A stretch of 64,000 bases of DNA from assembly GCA_009667805.1 (NCBI GenBank), contig CM019067.1, positions 67,750,637 to 67,814,636 on the forward strand, read 5' to 3'. The stretch comes from Leptobrachium leishanense (Eukaryota > Chordata > Amphibia > Anura > Megophryidae). The translations under genes were made by a program, and so were the position numbers. Under the pieces are notes generated by a model. It was not told where the DNA came from, made no database searches, and saw only the letters and a program-made list of their open reading frames with translations. Numbering within the stretch: position 1 is the stretch's first letter; each line of letters starts with the position of its first letter. Shown piece by piece: positions 43,601-48,856 of this stretch.

Positions 43601-46600
43601 AGTTTTAATGTGGATAAGTGCAAGATAATGCACCTGTGACGTAAAAACCCAAGGGCTGAATATAGAATATTTGATACAGTCCTAACCTCAACATCTGAGG
43701 AAAGGGATTTAGGGGTCATTATTTCAGAGGATCTAAGGGTAAGTAGTCAATGTAATAGAGCAGCAGGAAATGCTGGCAGAATGCTTGGTTGTGTAGGGAG
43801 AGGTATTAGCAGTAGGAAAAGGGAAGTGCTCATGCCACTGTACAGTGCACTGGTGAGACCTCACTTGGAGTACTGTGTGCAGTACTGGAGACCGTATCTC
43901 CAGAAGGATATAGACATCTTAGAGAGAGTTCAGAGAAGGGCTACTAAAATGGTGTACGGCTTGAAGGAGAAAAGTTACCAGGAAAGGCTTAATGATCTTA
44001 ACATGTACAGCTTGGAAAAAAGACGAGACAGAGGAGATATGATAGAAACATTTAAATACGTAAAGGGAATCCACAAGGGAGAGGAAGGGAGTATATTTAA
44101 AAGGAAACAAAATAGCAAAACAAGAGGACATAGTCTTAGATTAGAGGGGCAAAGGTTTAAAAGTAACATCAGGAAGCATTATTTTACTGAGCGGGTGGTG
44201 GATACATGGAACAGCCTTCCAGTTGAAGTGGTAGAGGCCAAAACAGTAATTGAATTTAAGCAAGCATGGGATAGGCATAAGGCTATCCTAAACAAAAGAT
44301 AAATCCAGGTCAAGTATCCATGTAATTGGGCAGACTAGATGGGCCGAAAGGTTCTTATCTGCCGACATTTTTCTATGTTTCTATGTTTCTATGTTACGGC
44401 GGCCCTGTGGTGCTTGCTGAATACACCGCAGGATCTCCGAAATTGGATCGCCAAATCGCACCGAATTGAAGAGAACGAAATGTCACCGAACGTGCGGTGA
44501 CTTTTGGATTCTCTTTGAATAACCCTGCCAATATATATACTAACAATCACTTTAAAAACTCCATGAAGTTTATTCTTTCCAACAGTATCGCCAGTTAAAG
44601 GTTAAGACATGATGGCAATCAGGAATATGCCTTCCATATAAAGCATTATATAATATTTTGAAGATAATCTCCTGTATCTGTGTAATGGATATGAATTTCC
44701 ATGAAGTGACATAATTCAATAGATGATGTTAAGTGAATAAACCCCAAAATATCTATGTAACGGATGTGGCCACCAATAGGTGTCCCTAAAGAGCAAAATA
44801 CTCTTTTGTCTCTCAAAGAGACAAGATGGCAATGTCTGACCATGTGCTTTTGCCTGGATGTGACATAAACCAGCTATCCCCCCCCCCCTGCCCAGCAAGG
44901 TTACTTTCTATTTAAAAAGCTACTAGGACCCACTCTGGTGGGTGTAGACAAGACTCTAGTCCAGTGTTTCCCAAACCTGGTCCTCAGGGCCCACTAACAG
45001 GCCAGGTTTTCCAGATATGTGAAGCACAGCATGCTGCTCAGTGATCGCAGTATTCAGTCTGCATTTCCCCAAGGTGATCTGCAAAATCTGGCCTGTTAGT
45101 GGGTCCCGAGGACAAGTTTGGGAAACACTGCTGTAGTCCAGCCTTCTATTGGATTCAGCCAGGAAACCCAGGAAGTGATCCTTCGCTTTCTGCTTTGGCT
45201 GTTGACCTGAACACAGGGCCGTGCAAGTCATGCGTTGTGAGTATATGGATGGGTAAATGACTGCTACTCTTTAAGGCTGTCAGACGAACGCAGTCTGAGC
45301 GCACTCTGCGTGTGTGCACAACGGACAGAAGTACTGACGGAAGATACTGTAGACACCACACGGTCCGTTTTTCTTGACGGACGTATGGGAAAAAAGGGAA
45401 TTATGGGAAATAAAATGAATATGAAAAATGATAAAAATTTGAAAAGGACATGAAAAGCCATTTTGTGCGTCAAGGTGCTGGATGTTGCAAATGCGCTGCG
45501 TCTGACATCTCATCACTCACACAGAACGCTACGCGGACATGTCGCACTCTGCGCGTCCGTCTAGCGGTTTTACGTTCTTGACTAAATTGCGTCCGTTTGC
45601 CACGTGCGTCGTGCGTGCGCAGTTCGGTGCGGACGCACTTCGTGTGTGGGTCTCTATTGCTCATGATTCTATGCTACGACGGATGTTAAACTGTGCGGCA
45701 ACACGGACGTGATCACTGCGTTCGTCTGACGCGGGTCTTATCCCTTTTGCATTTCAATCACCTAAGGCCAGGGTCAGACGAGCATTTTTCAGAGTGGAAG
45801 GTAAGTCCGTGAGAGTGGATGTTCCTTCCACTCTGACGCCCGTGTGGCCACTTCGCTGAGCGAGGTTAGTGCGCTCAGTGCTGCAGGACTCGATCCTCCT
45901 ATGGAATAAAAAGAGAATTGCAGATTTTAAGGCAAAAATGTAAATAGAACTGCTTTTTATTTTTTAGCCAGCTCGGTCAGTAGAGGGAAGGTTTAGGGAC
46001 CCTATATTACTAGCTCTGTTGGTGCTACTTTAGACTGAGCCCTCACATGTATTATTAGTATTACTATCAGCCAGTTCCCCTCTAAAACCTGCTGCCCCAA
46101 GGCCTTGGCCCTGTGGGAAATCCGGCCCTGTTGTCAGCGTCTCCTTCAAGTTACAGGTCGAGCTTTAAACGTAGTGCTAATAGGGGCCTATATATACACA
46201 TGTTGTTGGCACGAGCTATTGGCACTATGTTAGAGCTTGACTCGTAACTTGAAAGAACCACTAGATGAAACCGTCAGCGGCGTCTCTGGTATTACCATCA
46301 AGCTTAAACCTTGTGAGACCTGAGCTGAAACCCACAGTAAGGCAGGCCACCGGTGCTCTTGCCCATTCTCAGGATTCTCACAAACCTTGATTTTGCTCAA
46401 CCCAAGTGTAAGTGGTAATCCAAACATGAACCTCTTGCTCAAGGTGCATAGCGAGCTATCAGCTACAATCTCCTGTCAAGGCCGAAATGATCGACGGGGG
46501 GTTTTGGTTCCTCTCATGCAGGGGAGTTACTGTTCTGGTTGCCCTTTTTGGGTGATAGCATTCTGATTTGCATATGGTTTAGTCTTCTCTGTAAATGGCA

Positions 46601-48453
46601 CAATAGAGCTAAAACCTTGTGAGACCTGAGCAGGGCCTTACCTTAGTGCAGGCCGCTAGTGCAGTTGGCCATTCTCAGGACCCTCACAAACATTGTTTTT
46701 TATCACCTCCTGGAGACCATACGGCTCCATGGGAACGTGCGCCTCCCAGCGTGGGCTCGCTAGAGTGGTGTCGTGCAGGTCAGAGGAACAATCTACCTTT
46801 TAATTTACCGGCTTTGCCATAGTAGGACAAAGTCTTAAGGCTGTGCTCAGCAACCACGGCCCTTCGTATATGTATTGGAACTACATTTCACATGAGGTCG
46901 AGCCAATCTAATAGGCATCATGGGTGATGGCTTTTCTAAACATCTGGGGGGGGCATGGTGGCTGACCCTTCTTAATAATTAAGAATGTAAATCTTGTCGA
47001 TTTTATCAATCCATAAGTAACCATCTCATACACACATTGTGCTGGGATAAACATTAATTACATTTGGACATAGAGCTCCCTTTCATGTTAATGTCTTTTA
47101 CAGGTTTTGAGTTTCCGTGTATCCAGACAACCCATTCTTCCATAGAGCACAGCCCCTCCTAGAGATAGGGTTTCACTTCATTATTTATCCCAATCTACAC
47201 TTTTCTTAGTTAATATATGATTCAGAAGAAGAAGTACGAGTTTACATAGTTAAAAAAATATATATTTTGCTTTCAGTTCACTCATGCTAAGTAAAGACAA
47301 ACAGGATGGCTGTTAATAAATACCGGTGTAATCACCTTGACGCAATAGTAGCCGAACAAGTTACACCTTTTATCCCAAGAATGGAACAGAATCAAATGTC
47401 CACTACACAACAACTTCACACTGAAACTAACATTGACTTAATTAAAAATGTAAATTATAACTAAAATGCCATATAGATCTTAAATACAATATAGCAGGCA
47501 ATAGTAATATGTGATGATTACTCGCCTGTAGAATTCCATAAAAGTAAAAAAACTTAATGTTTTTTTTTTAACAAAAGGATGGTCCACACCTCACATTTAA
47601 AAAATGAATTAAGTACATCCTGTACATTAAAATATCTCGTATATCAGCATTTATTCAGTTGATAAGGGCTTTTAATTAGAAACCTTGTGCATAAAATATA
47701 ATTAAAAAGTTGAAAGAGGAGACTAGACCAAGCTCACAAAGTTAAAGTATAATAATGACAATACTAAAAGTTATCAGGCCTATTATCTAAAAGGTGAAAC
47801 TCAGGAGAACTGGCTGGAGAAGAGAACAATCTAGACCAAATAGCCTATTTGGAATGTGAGATAAATGGGAATATTTTTCTGGTTTGGCTATTTTGACCTA
47901 GAATTTTCACTTCTCCTGCCAGTTCTCCTGAGTTTCACCTTTAGTGAATAGACCTGTATGTGGGTTATTAACTAAGCGAAGAGTGAAAATTATTCAAAAT
48001 GTAAACAGGTCAGAATAAAACAGCCAGGTAAGAAACACAAGAGAGATTTATAAAAAAATCCCCTTTCCCCCACAATTCTGTTTTGATTTTTTAAAATTCG
48101 ATTCCCTCAAAATTCACTTTTTCATTAAAAAGAAACGGAATGCCTTGATTTTGTCCTCTTGGTTTTGTGTATATATATATACACAACTTAAGAATAAGTC
48201 ATTCACTGTACAGCCAGACATCTGTTTCCTACATTGGGTTATCATACGGATATTACTCACCTCTCTTGTCTTTGGTGCCGTGTTTTCTTGCCGTCTGAAG
48301 CTCATGTTCAATCTTCTTTTCCAAATATTCCTGCTTTTTGGTCAGCATCTCTTCTGTCTCTCGGAGTTTATAGAGGGCATCCTGGGCAGTAGGCCCCTTC
48401 CGGTTTTTGGACCCTGACCCGGAGGACTTGAATAGGTTGGAAAATTTACTCAT
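19580..48453 (-). CDS. CHMP4C: CHMP4C, ESCRT-III subunit (five coding exons)
   Basis: CHMP4 (Snf7) proteins polymerise into ESCRT-III filaments that constrict membrane necks in multivesicular-body formation, cytokinetic abscission and virus budding. CHMP4C also serves the Aurora B abscission checkpoint. Joined coding exons are 48453-48261, 27116-26939, 26099-25985, 21265-21157 and 19644-19580. Each junction has GT/AG sites, and phases match (1, 0 after a split Met codon, 0, 1), giving 219 residues; human CHMP4C has 233. The start MSKFSNLFK matches the conserved N-terminus; an in-frame ATG ten codons upstream is less likely. Visible parts are the basic helix alpha1, the acidic C-terminal helices and a final ...LEAWAT. 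That ending resembles the ALIX/Bro1-binding end of CHMP4C, not the CHMP4B ending. The RAASS part of the Aurora-B-regulated insert is kept, but the insert is shorter. The gene spans ~29 kb because of transposons. Confidence 0.93.
19828..19950. repeat. Dispersed repeat, AACTACAACTCCCATGATTC family
   Basis: Contains GGCCCCCCAGATGTTCCTGA and then AACTACAACTCCCATGATTC. An inverse-oriented relative is at 46845-46965 (GGAACTACATTTCACATGAG ... AACATCTGGGGGGGGCATGG). It lies in intron 4 of CHMP4C. The parent element is not recognised. Confidence 0.5.
19957..20507. mobile_element. Probable hAT-type MITE in CHMP4C intron 4
   Basis: It begins TAGACATGTGCGATTC and ends GCTGCACATATCTA, inverse-related ends of the TAGRNATGTGC hAT type. 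Flanking octamers GGTCTATA and GTTCTAAA agree at 6 of 8 positions, so the duplication is decayed. The interior contains CCCTAA-like stretches and TCCGAAT motifs but no ORF. Confidence 0.55.
20516..21156. other. CHMP4C intron 4, remainder
   Basis: I see no repeat ends or coding sequence here. It is ordinary intron next to the exon 4 donor. Confidence 0.5.
21157..21265 (-). CDS. CHMP4C: CHMP4C coding exon 4
   Basis: 109 bp. The acceptor is CTCCAG|GATGAA and the donor GGGCAG|GTAAAT. It encodes DELLQELEELEQDELNKH... LPSVPSTKLPAR, the acidic helix and linker that include the VPS4-MIT interaction region in this family. Confidence 0.94.
21471..22165 (-). mobile_element. 5'-truncated CR1/L2-type LINE (copy 2) in CHMP4C intron 3
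   Basis: On the minus strand the frame 22081-21560 encodes the last 173 residues of the reverse-transcriptase ORF (RPHLEYCVQYWRPYLQKDID ... HKAILNKR), followed by the 3' UTR (GGGCAGACTAGATGGGCCG) and a (CTATGTTT)n tail at 21471-21490. It is almost identical to the 3' part of 42022-44393; only two residues differ over the shared 173. The truncated 5' end is near 22165. Insertion is in the same orientation as CHMP4C. Confidence 0.88.
22324..22939. mobile_element. hAT-type MITE with perfect 8-bp duplication, CHMP4C intron 3
   Basis: The ends CAGTGTTAATTTCGTCGAC and GCTGTCAAAATTAACCCTG are flanked by TTCTCAAG on both sides (22316-22323, 22940-22947). The interior has repeated GACTAAAAC/TTTAGTC motifs. 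A second MITE (22727-22895) is nested in it. No transposase. Confidence 0.85.
22727..22895. mobile_element. Short palindromic MITE, CAGGGTTATTCA family, nested
   Basis: 169 bp. CAGGGTTATTCAGAGAAAGG at the left is mirrored by CTCTCTGAATAACCCTG at the right, with TAA on both sides (22724-22726, 22896-22898). Inverted arms of about 40 bp surround GAACAATCTAGACC...GGTTTGGCTATTTTGACC. A closely related copy is at 47775-47956. Confidence 0.82.
23105..23240. repeat. Dispersed repeat fragment, GCGCCAGCATATTCC family
   Basis: A diverged copy (TTTATATGGTGTCAACAG, then AGCAGCTTGCAGTAAAG) preceded and followed by (ATT)n/(AAT)n microsatellite. It lies in CHMP4C intron 3. Confidence 0.5.
23602..24072. mobile_element. 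Harbinger-like MITE, second subfamily (copy E)
   Basis: GGCTAATGTCAGACGAATGC at the left and CATCTGACGCTAGCC at the right are flanked by TAA on both sides (23599-23601, 24073-24075). The interior is rich in CGTCCG/GACGGA motifs and resembles 45275-45737. No ORF. Confidence 0.75.
24480..24842. repeat. Unidentified dispersed repeat (copy 1)
   Basis: The order GGTAATCCAGACATGGACCC, TCGTCGGGGGGTT, GCCGCCCTTTTGGGTG, AATGGCAC..AGCTAAAAC, GAGACCTGAGC, then GGTGCT..TTGCCCGTGCTCT is repeated at 46285-46700. I do not recognise a protein or a known element. Confidence 0.6.
24862..25693. mobile_element. piggyBac-like MITE flanked by TTAA
   Basis: TTAA at 24858-24861 and 25694-25697 bracket a sequence beginning TCCCTTCCCGACCACTGACG and ending CGCCCAGTCACTAAGGGG. 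These ends are inverse-related (CCCTT.../...AAGGG) with TTAA duplication, as in piggyBac elements. The subterminal part has a palindromic pair (GACGTACCATGTACGTCC and GGACGTACATAGTACGTC). There is no transposase. It lies in CHMP4C intron 3. Confidence 0.65.
25985..26099 (-). CDS. CHMP4C: CHMP4C coding exon 3
   Basis: 115 bp. The acceptor is CTTTCAG|GGATG and the donor GACGAG|GTAAGG. It encodes DVNKIDELMQDINEQQEVAQEISDAIS... to GFGEEFDE, helices alpha3-alpha4, ending on a codon boundary. Confidence 0.95.
26100..26938. other. CHMP4C intron 2
   Basis: 839 bp of AT-rich intron with several A or T homopolymers. No inserted element recognised. Confidence 0.8.
26939..27116 (-). CDS. CHMP4C: CHMP4C coding exon 2
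   Basis: 178 bp. The acceptor is CTCTCAG|CTGCC and the donor AACAT|GTAAGT. It begins in phase 1 and encodes AALQALKRKKRLEKQL...STIEFQREALEN...NMGYAAKAMK, the most conserved CHMP4 segment (end of alpha1 hairpin and alpha2). The last two bases AT join G of the next exon to make Met. Confidence 0.95.
29022..30156. mobile_element. hAT-type element carrying a CATGGAT minisatellite, nested in the PLE
   Basis: It begins TAGGGATGCACCGATACC and ends GGTATCGGTGCATCCCTA, with CATTTGTG on both sides (29014-29021, 30157-30164). Excising one copy of the duplication restores the PLE reading (RLAFV...). Inside are a minisatellite (29183-29725) and a GC-rich inverted repeat (about 29740-30005, arms CCTTCCTGAAGTTCCGGTCG and its complement). 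There is no transposase, so it is non-autonomous. Confidence 0.9.
29183..29725. repeat. Minisatellite, ~21-bp unit CCCCAGGTCTCATGGATTTGC
   Basis: About 26 tandem units. Two variants alternate in the first half (CAGGTCTCATGG and CAGCTCACATGG). The second half is a homogeneous run with GGATTGGCC in place of GGATTTGCC, showing recent local amplification. The array is open in several frames on both strands only because the unit length is a multiple of three and lacks stops; no protein is implied. Confidence 0.95.
31346..32197. other. CHMP4C intron 1 segment, no element recognised
   Basis: Contains repeated phrases such as CAGATGGGGTCTTTAGAATC and AATCACAGATGGTGTGGTAC and ends in AT-rich DNA. It may be a decayed LTR-type repeat, but I found no paired ends. 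Confidence 0.4.
32747..34900. mobile_element. hAT-type element carrying a CATGGAT minisatellite, nested in Tc1
   Basis: It begins TAGGGCTGTGCAATATTG and ends GATTAATTGCACAGCCCTA, flanked by CTTCACCA on both sides (32739-32746, 34901-34908). Subterminal regions are full of GCGATT/AATCGC motifs. The interior is a 1.7 kb minisatellite followed by a GC-rich palindrome (about 34690-34770, GGGCGCTCGC...GCGAGCGCCC). No transposase. Confidence 0.9.
32886..34612. repeat. Minisatellite, ~18-21 bp unit CCCCAGCACATGGATACTG
   Basis: About 85-90 tandem units with several variants: CACATGGATACTG, CTCATGGATATACTG, TACATGGATATTG, and longer units with CTCTGCCCCC in 33205-33415. Unit lengths differ, so frames drift and the long open frames on both strands are by-products. 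It shares the core CCCCAG..CATGGAT with the array at 29183-29725. Confidence 0.95.
36417..37252. mobile_element. hAT-type MITE (CAGTGGYGGCT ends), CHMP4C intron 1
   Basis: CAGTGGTGGCTCGTCC at the left and ACCAGCCGCCACTG at the right are flanked by AGGAAAAG (36409-36416) and AGGCAAAG (37253-37260), a 7-of-8 duplication. The interior is AT-rich. A 94-codon minus-strand ORF (36943-37227) has no recognisable domain. Confidence 0.75.
37459..37906 (-). repeat. Gag-only element 3' LTR
   Basis: On the minus strand it starts TGTCATGCCTCACG and ends CCAGAACCTGACA. It differs from the other LTR by small indels (for example a missing GGTTCT repeat and a GTGGGA segment near 37620). Confidence 0.85.
38967..39473 (-). 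CDS. Gag-like protein with CCHC zinc knuckle (from LTR element), possibly partial
   Basis: Gag of Ty3/gypsy-type elements assembles particles and binds RNA. The minus-strand frame of 168 codons has a short capsid C-terminal-like helical part (HEAVRHLVNFLSGILQRMWD) and a zinc knuckle CLYCGDFSHWVVDCP (C-X2-C-X4-H-X4-C, about residues 73-86). A long Pro/Lys/Ser-rich tail follows. Upstream sequence lacks a full capsid domain, so this is a shortened gag. Other short frames between 37907 and 38900, for example 38649-38383, may be decayed continuation but show no RT. Confidence 0.6.
   Translation of the reverse strand: MYEPAVLHYMVELIQRRFHEAVRHLVNFLSGILQRMWDASPKVCVPAREKKRASLSAEEHTRRKTYNLCLYCGDFSHWVVDCPLRPSTKQSAGQRSETTSMPRDAPRPKVTVSSPKLAKAPKPAKVLQPAPRKPPAPKPTPKDPHHPRPPSPSSSSHCRSPSNDLLPL
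39491..39931 (-). repeat. Gag-only element 5' LTR
   Basis: On the minus strand it starts TATGATGACTCACG, altered from the TGTCATG of its partner, and ends CCTGACA. It is followed on the plus side by the CTGAC duplication. Confidence 0.8.
40385..41187. mobile_element. MITE of the CAGGGTTATTCA family, opposite orientation
   Basis: GTTATTCAAAGACCACTGAA at the left and CTCTTTGAATAACCCCTTTAG at the right. The interior includes AACCTATGGGATTCGCC (inverse of the landmark in 41560-41580) and GAATTCACCG motifs. A strong local hairpin, CCCTGCGGTGAATT / AATTCACCGCAGGG style, lies near 40452-40485. Outer bases are diverged. Confidence 0.6.
41269..42021. mobile_element. MITE of the CAGGGTTATTCA family, left part (split by LINE)
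   Basis: Begins CAGGGTTATTCAAAGAGC after CCA (41266-41268). It continues at 44394-44527, ending GAATAACCCTG followed by CCA (44528-44530). Compared with the copy at 14510-15371, the LINE sits exactly within the TTTTCCCTGCA..GG stretch. Confidence 0.82.
42022..44393 (+). mobile_element. CR1/L2-type LINE, 5'-truncated, nearly intact RT (copy 1)
   Basis: A non-LTR retrotransposon inserted in a MITE with a TTAC duplication (42018-42021, 44394-44397). It starts inside the endonuclease domain and ends with GATGGGCCGAAAGGTTCTTA and a (TTTCTATG)n tail, as in CR1/L2 elements that use a short tandem repeat instead of poly(A). It is nearly identical over its last 0.7 kb to 21471-22165, so the family was active recently. 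It lies in CHMP4C intron 1, antisense to the gene. Confidence 0.92.
42023..44302 (+). pseudogene. LINE ORF2: endonuclease C-terminus plus reverse transcriptase, single stop
   Basis: A 760-codon frame, open except for one TGA at 43637-43639. The N-terminus (LDLILTNG ... ENLGSSDHQSV) is the C-terminal part of an APE-type endonuclease. RT motifs follow: MGPDGIHPKLLKE (near 42850), GNYRPVSLTSV, HGFTSGRSCQTNL, motif A YLDFSKAFDTVPH (near 43228), SGVPQGSVLGPILF (near 43400) and the catalytic FADDTKI (near 43495). After the stop the same frame continues through RPHLEYCVQYW to the natural end at 44302, HKAILNKR. Only the 5' truncation and the one stop separate it from a coding copy. Confidence 0.92.
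44394..44527. mobile_element. MITE of the CAGGGTTATTCA family, right part
   Basis: Continuation of 41269-42021 after the LINE (GGCCCTGTGGTGCTTGCTGA ... CTCTTTGAATAACCCTG), with the CCA duplication at 44528-44530. Confidence 0.8.
44962..45130. mobile_element. Short hAT-type MITE (CAGTGTTTCCCAAAC ends)
   Basis: 169 bp. CAGTGTTTCCCAAACCTGG at the left is mirrored by AAGTTTGGGAAACACTG at the right. Flanking octamers CTCTAGTC (44954-44961) and CTGTAGTC (45131-45138) agree at 7 of 8. An inner inverted pair (GGGCCCACTAACAGGCC / GGCCTGTTAGTGGGTCC) extends the palindrome. Confidence 0.82.
45275..45737. mobile_element. Harbinger-like MITE, second subfamily (copy F)
   Basis: Starts GGCTGTCAGACGAACGC after TAA (45272-45274) and ends TCGTCTGACGCGGGTC before TTA (45738-45740). 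The interior matches copy E (CGGAAGATACTGTAGAC, CACACGGTCCGTTTTT, CTACGACGGA). Confidence 0.7.
45766..45900. mobile_element. Harbinger-like MITE end fragment (copy G)
   Basis: TAA (45763-45765) precedes GGCCAGGGTCAGACGAGC, then a hairpin CAGAGTGGAAGGTAAG / ...TTCCTTCCACTCTG. I could not find the matching right end. Confidence 0.5.
46225..46720. repeat. Unidentified dispersed repeat (copy 2, with internal duplication)
   Basis: It matches 24480-24842 in order and orientation and itself contains the CCTTGTGAGACCTGAGC ... GCCCATTCTCAGGA..CTCACAAAC block twice (about 46308-46390 and 46612-46695). Parent unknown. Confidence 0.6.
46845..46965. repeat. Dispersed repeat, ACTACAACTCCCATGA family, inverse copy
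   Basis: GGAACTACATTTCACATGAG ... GGCATCATGGGTGATGG ... AACATCTGGGGGGGGC resembles the complement and relatives of 19828-19950. Decayed. Confidence 0.4.
46966..47771. other. CHMP4C intron 1 segment, nothing recognised
   Basis: AT-rich, without coding frames or paired ends. Confidence 0.5.
47775..47956. mobile_element. Short palindromic MITE related to 22727-22895
   Basis: 182 bp, flanked by TAT on both sides (47772-47774, 47957-47959). CAGGCCTATTATCTAAAAGG at the left and TTAGTGAATAGACCTG at the right. The middle (GAACAATCTAGACC ... TATTTTGACCTAGAATTTTC) is the same as in the intron 3 copy. Confidence 0.8.
48261..48453 (-). CDS. CHMP4C: CHMP4C coding exon 1
   Basis: 193 bp: codons 1-64 plus one base. 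The ATG has A at -3 (cagaATG). The sequence runs from MSKFSNLFK through LRETEEMLTKKQEYLEKK to KHGTKDKR. The donor is GAGAG|GTGAGT. It encodes the N-terminal amphipathic/basic region and most of helix alpha1, which binds membrane. Confidence 0.95.
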
Positions 48454-48840
48454 TCTGGGTTTGCGATGTTTACCAACGAACAATCAGAAAGTATCCATAC
48501 ACCGATATCGTGGAGGGAGGAGGGGTCACCTTTGGAGATATAAAATTCAGATTGAGAACATAGCACGGTGTTCGATTGACGGCTAAACCGAATGAAGCCA
48601 AACACCTGTCAGTCCCTGCTCCGTGAAAACCTGAAAAGCAGCTTTGGTCAAATATCAACTTGGGAGCGGCTAACAAAAGAGGCGTGGAGCAGGCAGTCAA
48701 GTGACTTATTACGTAGCTAAATACCTGTTGTGTGATATGCTTCACACCCTCACCACTTTAAAGCTGAAATAAAACACCCGTGACATTCCTGCCGGACTCC
48801 TGGCTAGTTGGAGATCTTTTATACGCACATATATCCTTTG
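48454..48840. promoter_or_regulatory. Probable CHMP4C 5' UTR and promoter region
   Basis: About 390 bp between the CHMP4C ATG and the first upstream retroelement. It must contain the 5' UTR and probably the core promoter unless an upstream non-coding exon exists. No TATA box is placed convincingly and GC content is ordinary. The call is positional only. Confidence 0.35.
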
Positions 48841-48856
48841 CACCAGATGAACTTTT

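Noticed and set aside
48454..48483. Ten-codon N-terminal extension of CHMP4C from the upstream in-frame ATG (48483)
   Set aside because: CHMP4 family proteins begin at the conserved MS(K/V)F motif, and the extension has no family counterpart.
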